Part shown: positions 1 to 6,270 of the stretch, piece after piece
How positions within the stretch are numbered: position 1 is the first letter of the stretch
Layout of the letters: each line of letters begins with the position of its first letter
Translations under genes and position numbers: made by a program
Source of the DNA: JASFQI01 sp050115555
GTDB lineage: Bacteria > Desulfobacterota > DSM-4660 > Desulfatiglandales > HGW-15
Assembly: GCA_050115555.1 (NCBI GenBank)
Contig: JASFQI010000113.1
Location: 1 to 13,589, forward strand
DNA length: 13,589 nucleotides
Direction of reading: 5' to 3'
The notes under the pieces: model-generated
Told to the model about the DNA's origin: nothing
The model's input: only the letters and a program-made list of their open reading frames with translations
The model's database searches: none

Positions 1-52
1 AAAAAGCGCTGACTCGCCAGGGTTGTGCGAGGAGGACTGAAAGGGGGAAAGC

Positions 53-1237
53 ATGCGGCCAATAGAGATCGCCAAGGACATCTACTGGGTGGGTGCGGTG
101 GACTGGAACAACCGCGACTTTCACGGTTATTCCATCTATGAAGGGACCACTTACAACGCCTTCCTTATTCTCGACGAGACCGTCACCTTGGTCGACACGG
201 TCAAGGCCCCGTTCGCGGACGAGATGATTCACAAGATCAGCCAGATTGTGGATCCGAAAAAGATCGATATCATGGTGAGCAATCACACGGAGATGGACCA
301 CTCCGGAAGCCTTCCCCGCGTGATGCATCGCATCGGCGAGGACAAGCCGCTCTACTGCTCCAAGATGGGCCACAAGAACCTTTCCCTCCACTTTCCTCAG
401 AAGTGGAACTACCAGCCGGTGGAAAACCTCCAGGAGCTGTCCATTGGAAAACGCACCCTCACGTTCATGGAGACCCGAATGCTCCACTGGCCGGACAGCA
501 TGTTCACGTACGTTCAGGGGGACAAGATCCTCTTCTCGAGCGATGCCTTTGGACAGCACTATGCCGGTCCAGAGCGGTACGACGATGAGATCGGGGATGC
601 GATCATGCCTCACGCCAAGAAGTACTTCGCCAACATCCTCATGCTCTATGCCCCGCTCATCCTCAAGCTGGTGGAAAAGGTCCAGGAGATGGGCCTCGAG
701 CTCGACATGATCTGCCCGGATCACGGGGTCCTCTGGCGGAAGGATCCCGGGCGCATCATTCAGGCCTATGTCGACTGGAGCACAATGGCGCCCAAGCGCA
801 AGGCGGTCATCCCTTACGACACCATGTGGCACAGCACCCAGCTCATGGCCGAGACCCTTGCGGATGCGCTCAGCGCCGAAGGGGTGGAAGCCAAGCCCAT
901 GCACCTGAGGGCCTGCCATCGAAGCGACGTGATGACCGAGGTGCTCGACGCGGGCGCCGTGCTTGTGGGGTCCCCAACGCTCAACAACGGTATTTTCCCC
1001 ACGGTAAGCGATTTTCTCACCTACATGAAGGGGCTCAAGCCCAAGAACAAGGTGGGTGCGGCATTCGGTTCTTACGGGTGGAGCGGGGAGGCCGTGAAGA
1101 TCGTCACGGGCGAACTGGAGGCCATGAAGTTCGACCTGGTGGGGGAAGGCCTGCGCTCCCACTACATCCCGGGCGACGACGACCTGGCCGCCTGCCGCGA
1201 TCTGGCTAAGGCGGTGGCCGAGCGGCTCCCTTCGTGA
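53..1237 (+). CDS. fprA: Flavodiiron protein (FprA family A-type flavoprotein, rubredoxin:oxygen oxidoreductase type)
   Basis: Cytoplasmic flavodiiron protein of 394 residues that reduces O2 to water (or NO to N2O) with electrons usually delivered by rubredoxin. The N-terminal half is a metallo-beta-lactamase fold with a complete diiron set: H78, E80, D82 and H83 in NHTEMDH, H145 in MLHWPDS, D164 in SSDAFG and H224 in PDHG. These match the ligand order of the Desulfovibrio gigas enzyme. The C-terminal half from about residue 252 is a flavodoxin domain (YDTMWHST FMN loop; GSPTLNNGIFP; GSYGWSGEA). There is no fused rubredoxin or flavin reductase domain, so it is the minimal class A form. The start is supported by a purine-rich AGGGGGAAAG just upstream. 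It lies 60 bases before the selenoprotein peroxiredoxin on the same strand, consistent with joint O2/peroxide defence. Family call very sure; O2 versus NO preference cannot be read from sequence. Confidence 0.97.
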   Translation: MRPIEIAKDIYWVGAVDWNNRDFHGYSIYEGTTYNAFLILDETVTLVDTVKAPFADEMIHKISQIVDPKKIDIMVSNHTEMDHSGSLPRVMHRIGEDKPLYCSKMGHKNLSLHFPQKWNYQPVENLQELSIGKRTLTFMETRMLHWPDSMFTYVQGDKILFSSDAFGQHYAGPERYDDEIGDAIMPHAKKYFANILMLYAPLILKLVEKVQEMGLELDMICPDHGVLWRKDPGRIIQAYVDWSTMAPKRKAVIPYDTMWHSTQLMAETLADALSAEGVEAKPMHLRACHRSDVMTEVLDAGAVLVGSPTLNNGIFPTVSDFLTYMKGLKPKNKVGAAFGSYGWSGEAVKIVTGELEAMKFDLVGEGLRSHYIPGDDDLAACRDLAKAVAERLPS

Positions 1238-1249
1238 TCAAAGGAAAAA

Positions 1250-1272
1250 GGCCGGCACAACGGGTGCCGGTC
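1250..1272 (+). other. Intergenic hairpin between the flavodiiron and peroxiredoxin genes
   Basis: A nine-pair stem (one G-U pair) with loop AACGG sits just after the flavodiiron stop codon and ends about nine bases before the AAAGGAG ribosome site of the next gene. No U-run follows, so it is not a classical intrinsic terminator. It could stabilise or process the transcript, or partly attenuate read-through into the peroxiredoxin gene. Confidence 0.5.
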
Positions 1273-1297
1273 CAGTCAGACAAAGGAGAAATGCCTT

Positions 1298-2020
1298 ATG
1301 AAGGAACTCAAAGTCGGTTGCGCACGGCCTACCGGTGCCAAGGTGGGCGAGTCGGCAACAGAGGCTCCGGCTCCGGCTACTACGCCTCAGCAAGAAAAGG
1401 AGGAAATGATGACCACGGCGAAGGTGGGGGAAAAGGCCCCGGATTTTGAGGCCCCGGCTTACCAGGGCGGGAAGTTCGGCCAGGTGTCCCTGTCCGACTA
1501 TCTCGGCAAGTGGGTTGTGCTCTGCTTTTATCCCGGGGATTTCACGTTCGTCTGAGCGACGGAGATCTCCGCAGTTGCGGCGAGATATTCTGAGATTCAG
1601 AAATTGGATGCTGAAGTGCTCTCTGTGAGCGTGGACAGTCACTTCGTTCACAAGATGTGGCAGGACAACGAGTTGTCCAAGATGGTGGAAGGCGGCGCCC
1701 CCTATCCCATGGTCTCAGACTCCGGGGGAAGGCTGGGAAGGCTCTACGGCGTGTATGATGAGAACGGCGGCGTAAATGTGCGCGGCCGATTCATCATCGA
1801 TCCGGACGGCGTGATCCAGGCCATGGAAGTTCTGTCGCCCCCGGTGGGCCGGAATGTGAACGAGCTCATTCGGCAGCTTCAGGCCTTCCAGCACGTACGA
1901 AAGACCGGAGGGGCCGAGGCCACGCCTTCGGGTTGGCAACCCGGTAAGACCACCCTCAAGCCCGGCCCGGATCTCGTCGGCCGCGTGTGGGAGGTGTGGA
2001 AGGTGGAAGAGGCCTTTTGA
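1298..2020 (+). CDS. prxU: Selenocysteine-containing peroxiredoxin (AhpC/Prx1 family), read through an in-frame TGA
   Basis: Thiol peroxidase family enzyme that reduces H2O2 and organic hydroperoxides. Frame 1298-1552 ends in FYPGDFTFV, then TGA at 1553-1555, then the same frame continues as ATEISAVAARYSEIQKLDAE to 2020. The family motif is FYPxDFTFVCPTE, so the TGA falls exactly on the peroxidatic cysteine and should be selenocysteine (residue 86 of 240). The C-terminal half is a complete peroxiredoxin (SVDSHFVHKMW; GRLYGVYDENGGVNVRGRFIIDP; W-x-PG-KTTLKPG). The usual resolving Cys (VCPxxW) is absent: the segment reads EATPSGW. Two starts are possible: ATG 1298 (AAAGGAG, spacing 9) gives a 36-residue extension carrying Cys8, and ATGATG 1406/1409 has an in-gene AAAAGGAGG and gives the usual family N-terminus. 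Standard gene finders would call two fragments. A pseudogene is unlikely because only this one codon is affected. No selA/B/C genes lie in the window. Confidence 0.92.
1553..1590 (+). promoter_or_regulatory. Sec codon (TGA 1553-1555) and candidate bacterial SECIS hairpin
   Basis: Directly after the TGA the mRNA can fold: ATCT plus CCGC (1565-1572) pairs with GCGG (1577-1580) plus AGAT (1583-1586), with a two-base CG bulge and a four-base AGUU loop at 1573-1576. The loop starts 17 bases after the TGA and has a G in its second position, which fits the general rule for bacterial SECIS elements bound by SelB (short stem-loop at the start of the downstream coding sequence, guanosine in the first two loop bases). 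The fold was made by eye. Confidence 0.75.
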
Positions 2021-2031
2021 GAAATCAGGTC

Positions 2032-2067
2032 GTCGCCTGCCCCGGCATCCTTGCCGGGGCGGGCGAC
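2032..2067 (+). terminator. Strong 15-bp hairpin after the peroxiredoxin gene, no U-run
   Basis: A stem of 15 consecutive pairs (one G-U) flanks the loop ATCCTT, starting 11 bases after the peroxiredoxin stop codon. It is followed by AGGACAGTCA, not by a T-run, so it may pause or terminate with Rho help, protect the 3' end of the selenoprotein mRNA, or be a dispersed palindrome. It separates the fprA-prxU pair from the ferredoxin-FTR cluster. Confidence 0.55.
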
Positions 2068-2120
2068 AGGACAGTCAATGGACCCCTTCCGGATATGGGG
2101 TTCAGGGCTGCAGTCTATTC

Positions 2121-2336
2121 ATGAGTGCAAGGACACGCATCCCGTCCGTAAGGATCCGGTGCCCCGACTGTTTCCAGTGCCAGGGCTGCAGCGAGGACCG
2201 TTGTAGGATTTGCCGCAGGGACGGGCACTCCAAGACCCCCACCCTGGCCACAGGATTCACGTACGGGGAGTATGAGCAGTGGAGGCAAGCACGATCCCGG
2301 AAAAAAAGCGGCGGCGCGTCCCGATCATCGACCTGA
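2121..2336 (+). CDS. Small Cys-rich protein, probable metal binder (71 aa)
   Basis: Not a family I can name with certainty. The N-terminal half holds six cysteines, C14, C17, C20, C23, C28 and C31, in a CxxCxxCxxCx4CxxC array (RCPDCFQCQGCSEDRCRICR), which could carry zinc or an iron-sulfur cluster. It continues as TLATGFTYGEYEQWRQ and then a basic tail. Codon use is normal up to the tail, but the last 58 bases overlap the ferredoxin in another frame and that tail is probably unconstrained. No good ribosome site precedes ATG 2121, so the start is uncertain. The position immediately upstream of a ferredoxin and an FTR suggests a role in the same redox cluster. It could be a chance frame, but the cysteine array argues for a real gene. 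Confidence 0.6.
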   Translation: MSARTRIPSVRIRCPDCFQCQGCSEDRCRICRRDGHSKTPTLATGFTYGEYEQWRQARSRKKSGGASRSST

Positions 2337-2506
2337 TCCGCTGCTCGGATTGTGAGACCTGCCTGGACCTCTGCCCCGAGGTATTTCACCGCAACCCGGA
2401 AACCGGGCGCATCGAGGTCGAGGATCTCTCGATATACCCCGAGGAAACGGTGCGGGAGGCGATCGCCCATTGTCCCAAGGATTGCATTGACTGGGAAGAC
2501 ACATGA
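2279..2506 (+). CDS. Single [4Fe-4S] cluster ferredoxin
   Basis: Small cytoplasmic electron carrier of 75 residues. C22, C25, C28 and C32-P form a CxxCxxCxxxCP motif, and C65-P-K-D-C69 lies near the C terminus. In single-cluster ferredoxins the first three cysteines plus the distal CP cysteine bind the cluster, and the two extra cysteines (here C32 and C69) often form a disulfide. A basic KKRRRV stretch precedes the core. The start is GTG at 2279, about nine bases after GGGGAG; no ATG in this frame precedes the cluster motif. The stop overlaps the ATG of the next gene (ATGA at 2503-2506). It is the likely electron donor for the ferredoxin:thioredoxin reductase 1.8 kb downstream, though the reductase that charges it is not in the window. 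Confidence 0.9.
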   Translation: MEASTIPEKKRRRVPIIDLIRCSDCETCLDLCPEVFHRNPETGRIEVEDLSIYPEETVREAIAHCPKDCIDWEDT

Positions 2507-3209
2507 AAGAAACAGGCTCCCCGGACGCAGGCTCAAGCAGCGCGTTCGAGACGCCTTGAAAACCGGTGATGAAGGCCGGGCCCTGGGGCAATTGTCGGAT
2601 CTGCCTGATCGAATGCTTGTGAGCCCGCTTTTCGGGGCGTTGCATTTCATGGAGCCCCGCATCCACTGGACCGCCACGAGAGTTATGGGGGAGGTGACCT
2701 CCCGTCTTGCCAGGGAAAACCGGGAAGACGCCCGCGTGGTGCTGCGCCGCATGATGTGGAATCTCAACGACGAGTCCGGCGGGATCGGCTGGGGCGTTCC
2801 AGAGGCCATGGGCGAGATTCTTGCCCGGCACGCGGGGTTGGCCGAGGAGTTCACGAACATCCTGGCTTCCTATTCCCGGGAGGATGGCAACTATCTGGAG
2901 CACGTCCCCCTGCAGGTGGGCCTCCTGTGGGGATTGGTCCGGCTGGCCTCGGTCCGTCCCGACCTCCTTCGGAACGCCGGACCGGACGTGCTCTCCTTCC
3001 TCGAGTCCGATGTTCCGGTCATCCGAGGTCTTTCCGCGCACCTAGCCGGGCTGCTCGGCATGGAAGCCGCTCGTGGGCGACTGGAAGGGCTTCTTTCGGA
3101 TTCTGCCGAAATCGAGGACGATTTGGGAGGCATTCTTCCGACGACTCGTATTCGGGACCTGGCCCGTGAATCCCTGGATCTCTTGAACGAGCGGAGGCGA
3201 TTCCCATGA
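2503..3209 (+). CDS. DVU0298-like helical-repeat (HEAT/PBS-lyase-like) protein, apparent frameshift near the start
   Basis: About 235 residues of alpha-helical repeat sequence resembling a conserved family of sulfate reducers (Desulfovibrio DVU0298), recognised by segments such as RRMMWNLNDESGGIGWGVPE and AMGEILARHAG. Function unknown; such repeats usually bind proteins. The natural start is ATG 2503, overlapping the ferredoxin stop as ATGA. That frame stops after 18 codons, while the conserved protein (KQRVRDALKTGDEGRALGQL...) runs in another frame to 3209. One extra C in the CCCC run at 2519-2522 would join the two into MKETGSPGRRLKQRVRD. So there is a one-base deletion (sequencing error, strain mutation or slippage). 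Alternatively translation starts at a downstream TTG near 2556, which has no ribosome site. The intact remaining 217 codons argue against an old pseudogene. The stop overlaps the next ATG. Confidence 0.8.
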
Positions 3210-4045
3210 AGTGGAAGCCCTTTATGACGCCTGTGGAGAACCTGGACCCGAAGGAGGCCCGGGCCTACCTGCGTGATCACGCCGAGGGCGACTACACCCT
3301 TCTGGATGTGCGCCAGCCCGGTGAATACGCGAAACAGCACCTCCCCGGAGCCATGCTCCTCCCTCTTCCCGATCTTTCGGACCGGATCGACGAGCTCGCC
3401 CCGAAAAAGCCCGTCCTCGCGTACTGTGCCGTGGGTGGTCGAAGCCGTGCGGCTGCACAGTACCTGTCCGAAAACGGCTTCGCCGCCGTCTACAGCCTCA
3501 AGGGAGGGATCAAGGCCTGGGACGGGCTCAAGGCAACCGGCCCCGAAGACGAGGGCATGGCCTGGTTCCGAGGGGACGAGACCGTCCCGGAGATGGTCTC
3601 CCTGGCCTATGCCATGGAAAACGGCCTGGCCGATTTCTACCGCTCCCTGGCCGGGCATCTGGACGAGGCGGACGTGCTCGATCTTTTGGAAAGGCTCGCC
3701 TCCGTCGAGGAGCTGCACAGGGAACGCCTTTGGACGCTGTATCAGTCCCATGATTCCCGTGGCAGGGACCGGGAAGCGTTCGAGTCTGTTCTGTTGGCGG
3801 ACGTGATGGAAGGAGGCTTTACCACCGAGGAACTCCTGTCCCTATACGAGAGTGAACTGTCCACACTCGAGGGTACGCTCTCCATGGCCATGATGCTCGA
3901 GGCCCAGGCGCTGGACTTGTACAGCCGCTATGCCCACAAAAGCGAGGATGAAACCACACGCGATGTGCTACTGCAGATCGCGAACGAGGAAAAGGGGCAC
4001 TTGGAGGCCCTGGAAAGGCTGCTGGATGAACGGGCCTCCTCATGA
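3206..4045 (+). CDS. Rhodanese domain fused to a rubrerythrin/ferritin-like diiron domain
   Basis: Two-domain cytoplasmic protein of 279 residues. Residues about 8-112 are a single rhodanese domain (TLLDVRQPGEYAKQHLPGA) with active-site Cys74 in the loop CAVGGRSR, able in principle to carry a persulfide. Residues about 125-275 are a four-helix ferritin-like domain with two E-x-x-H pairs, E168/H171 and E262/H265, plus E138 and E232, which is a full set of diiron ligands. There is no C-terminal rubredoxin domain. Family members couple sulfur transfer with peroxide or iron handling; the exact reaction is not established. ATG 3206 overlaps the previous stop (ATGA). The small hairpin GGGC-GCAC-GCCC at 4068-4079 lies in the 52-base gap before the glutaredoxin gene. 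Domain calls are sure, the biological role is not. Confidence 0.93.
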   Translation: MKWKPFMTPVENLDPKEARAYLRDHAEGDYTLLDVRQPGEYAKQHLPGAMLLPLPDLSDRIDELAPKKPVLAYCAVGGRSRAAAQYLSENGFAAVYSLKGGIKAWDGLKATGPEDEGMAWFRGDETVPEMVSLAYAMENGLADFYRSLAGHLDEADVLDLLERLASVEELHRERLWTLYQSHDSRGRDREAFESVLLADVMEGGFTTEELLSLYESELSTLEGTLSMAMMLEAQALDLYSRYAHKSEDETTRDVLLQIANEEKGHLEALERLLDERASS

Positions 4046-4097
4046 ATTCGCAGAAGGGATCGCTCTCGGGCGCACGCCCTGAAAAAGGAGACAATGC

Positions 4098-4358
4098 ATG
4101 GAAAACCAGCCGAATGTCATGATATACACCCTCAGCACGTGCAGTCATTGCAAGGCCACAAAGAAGCTCCTGAATGAGTGTAAGGTGCAGTACGATTTTA
4201 CGGACGTGGACCTCCTTCAGGGGGAGGAACGACAGGCGATCCTCGAGGACGTGCGAAAGTTGAACCCGAATTGCTCCTTTCCCACGATTATCATTGGGGA
4301 CAAGGTCATCGTGGGCTATAGGGAGCAAGAGATCAAGGAGGCGTTGGGACTCGCATGA
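4098..4358 (+). CDS. Glutaredoxin/NrdH-like redoxin with CSHC active site
   Basis: 86-residue thioredoxin-fold disulfide reductant. The active site is C15-S-H-C18 after beta-strand VMIYTLS; the cis-proline is P62 in SFPTIII, followed by GDKVIVGYREQEI, which forms the end of the fold. Two additional cysteines, C28 and C59, are present. The start ATG 4098 follows AAAAAGGAG by seven bases. The gene overlaps the next one by four bases (ATGA at 4355), so the two proteins are co-translated. Neither a glutathione reductase nor a thioredoxin reductase is encoded nearby, so the neighbouring ferredoxin:thioredoxin reductase is the likely reductant. Likely targets include the selenoprotein peroxiredoxin, by inference from context. 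Confidence 0.93.
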   Translation: MENQPNVMIYTLSTCSHCKATKKLLNECKVQYDFTDVDLLQGEERQAILEDVRKLNPNCSFPTIIIGDKVIVGYREQEIKEALGLA

Positions 4359-4690
4359 GCGCAAACATCCAGGAATTTTACGACATGCTCCGCAAGGTCC
4401 AGGAGCCCAAGGGTTACTATTTCAACCAGGACAGGGAGCGCGTGTTCGAACTGCTCGAGGCACTTCTTCAGAACAAGGAGCGCTACGGGTATATGTCCTG
4501 CCCTTGTCGTCTTGCCTCTGGAGATCGGGACAAGGACAAGGACATTATCTGCCCCTGCGTGTACCGGGAAGCGGATGTGAAGGAGTACGGATCGTGCTAC
4601 TGCAACCTGTACGTGTCCGAGGCGTGGAACGAAAGCACCATTGAGAAGGCCTACGTGCCGGAGCGCCGCCCCCCGGAAAAGATGTTCTGA
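4355..4690 (+). CDS. ftrB: Ferredoxin:thioredoxin reductase, catalytic (beta) chain
   Basis: 111-residue iron-sulfur disulfide reductase. The three diagnostic pairs are present: C49-P-C51, C66-P-C68 and C81-Y-C83. By comparison with plant FTR, C49, C66, C68 and C81 should bind the [4Fe-4S] cluster and C51-C83 should form the redox-active disulfide. The plant enzyme has CHC at the last pair; here the His is Tyr82, a difference from the chloroplast enzyme. No variable (alpha) chain is seen, as is usual for deep-branching bacterial and archaeal FTR-like proteins. ATGA overlap with the glutaredoxin gene strongly suggests that this glutaredoxin is its substrate, with the ferredoxin at 2279 as donor. 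About 190 bases downstream to the next start hold no gene I can recognise. Confidence 0.95.
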   Translation: MSANIQEFYDMLRKVQEPKGYYFNQDRERVFELLEALLQNKERYGYMSCPCRLASGDRDKDKDIICPCVYREADVKEYGSCYCNLYVSEAWNESTIEKAYVPERRPPEKMF

Positions 4691-4883
4691 TGACGATGGT
4701 TCTCGTGTCCGATTCGTGAAGTGCCGCTCCGGGGACTGCGATGGATCGGCTGGGATATCGCATTTGCGCGGACCGGTTCGGGTGAAACGTCTTTCCAGAG
4801 AGTCGCTCTCCTCTTTCGCCACGGCGCCACGCCCTTCTTAACAGGAGGACCGGGGGTCCCCGGCCCGAAAGGGAACGCTCGCC

Positions 4884-6209
4884 TTGGAACGCATGCTGAA
4901 CCGGTTCCGCTGGTACGGTTTTCTCAAGAACCAGCAGTACTACGAGTATTTTCTGATCCTCGCCTTCCTGCAGATGGGCCTGTCCTACTTTGCCATCGGT
5001 CTCCTCCTCGCCTTCCGTGAGGTCATGATCCTCGTCCTGGAAGTTCCCACAGGGGCCGTCGCAGACCTTTTCGGGCGGCGACGATCCATGATCCTGAGCT
5101 TTCTTTCCTACATCGGCAGTTTCGTCGTCTTCGGTATAGCAGGCAACGCGGCGATCCGGGGACGAATTCAGGGTGAGACCCTCATGGGGTTCCTCCTGCT
5201 GGCCATGGCCTGCTTTGCCCTGGGGGAGACGTTTCGAACGGGAACGCACAAGGCCATGATCTTTCATTGGCTGAGCCTTCAGGGGCGTACTGCCGAGACC
5301 ACCCGGGTCTATGGCGACACGCGGTCCTGGAGCAAGATCGGGTCCGCCGTTTCCGTGGTCCTGGCTTCCTTGTGCGTCTTCGGGCTCAGCAACTACATAG
5401 ACGTCTTCTACTTTGCCGTCCTTCCCTACATCTTGAATATTTTCAACTTGCTGGGATATCCAAAAGAGCTGGACGGGAGCCTGGGGAGAGGGGTTTCCGT
5501 CAGAGAGGTGTTCCACCACGTGAAGCGGTCTGTCGCGCTTTCCTTCCGACAGGCCGGCCTGAGGGGGCTCCTCCTGGAGTCCATGGGGTTCGAGGGCCTT
5601 TTTAAAGCTTCCAAGGATTATTTTCAGCCGATCCTGAAGGCGGCCGCGATTCCGCTTACGGCCGTGATGTTCACGGGCTTGGATCTGAGCGAGGAGCAGC
5701 AATCCGTCGTGCTCATCGGCCCGGTGTTTTTTGTGCTGTTCCTCGTCTCGGCCGCGGCGAGCCGGAATGCCCACCGCCTGGTGGGTGAACCGGGCATGGA
5801 GGACCGGGCGGCCCGCCGAATCTGGGCGGCGACGGCCTTCCTGTTCCTGTCGCTCGTCCCTTCAGCCTGGTTCGGATTCCACGGGATCATGATCGGGGTC
5901 TTTGCCGCGCTCTACGTGGCCCAGAATTTCTGGCGCCCGATCCTCATTTCACGCGTTCACGCCCATTGCGAGGCGTCGCAGGGAGCCACCGTCCTGTCCA
6001 TTGAATCGCAGTCCAGGAGTCTGTCCACAATGGTTCTGGCCCCTCTCCTGGGTCTGGCAGTGGACGCCGCACAGCATCAGGGCATGGGGGTGAGTGCATT
6101 CTGGCCCATCGGCCTTGTGGGAGGGATCCTCGCCCTGGTTTTCGTGTGTGTCTCGGGCCGGGTTGGGGCAGGAAAGGGGCAAACACCCGAATGTGACCCT
6201 ACAGGATAA
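4884..6209 (+). CDS. Major facilitator superfamily permease
   Basis: Integral inner-membrane transporter of about 441 residues with many hydrophobic helices (for example FLILAFLQMGLSYFAIGLLL and LLLAMACFALGETF). The loop between helices 2 and 3 carries the MFS motif A variant GAVADLFGRRRS at about residues 57-68, preceded by EVPTG, a combination common in drug or metabolite efflux members. Substrate cannot be told. The chosen start is TTG 4884, about nine bases after AAAGGGA; ATG 4893 is an alternative that loses only three residues. An AGGAGG at 4843-4848 is too far from either. A CCGGGG/CCCCGG palindrome sits just in front. It follows the redox cluster on the same strand but with a 193-base gap, so it may be separately transcribed. 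Confidence 0.88.
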   Translation: MERMLNRFRWYGFLKNQQYYEYFLILAFLQMGLSYFAIGLLLAFREVMILVLEVPTGAVADLFGRRRSMILSFLSYIGSFVVFGIAGNAAIRGRIQGETLMGFLLLAMACFALGETFRTGTHKAMIFHWLSLQGRTAETTRVYGDTRSWSKIGSAVSVVLASLCVFGLSNYIDVFYFAVLPYILNIFNLLGYPKELDGSLGRGVSVREVFHHVKRSVALSFRQAGLRGLLLESMGFEGLFKASKDYFQPILKAAAIPLTAVMFTGLDLSEEQQSVVLIGPVFFVLFLVSAAASRNAHRLVGEPGMEDRAARRIWAATAFLFLSLVPSAWFGFHGIMIGVFAALYVAQNFWRPILISRVHAHCEASQGATVLSIESQSRSLSTMVLAPLLGLAVDAAQHQGMGVSAFWPIGLVGGILALVFVCVSGRVGAGKGQTPECDPTG

Positions 6210-6270
6210 GAGGTTGTTTGGATATGGTGTGTCAAAAAGAGGAAGCCATATATCAGAGAAAAAGGAGAGA

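Noticed and set aside
1298..1555. Treating the peroxiredoxin as a pseudogene with a premature stop
   Set aside because: The stop is exactly at the catalytic Cys codon, the rest of the frame is intact and conserved, and a SECIS-like hairpin follows.
4545..5774. Long - strand open frame of about 400 codons
   Set aside because: It is antisense to the FTR and MFS genes, and its sequence is rich in Gly, Gln, Glu and Asp with no family features; the + strand proteins are clear.
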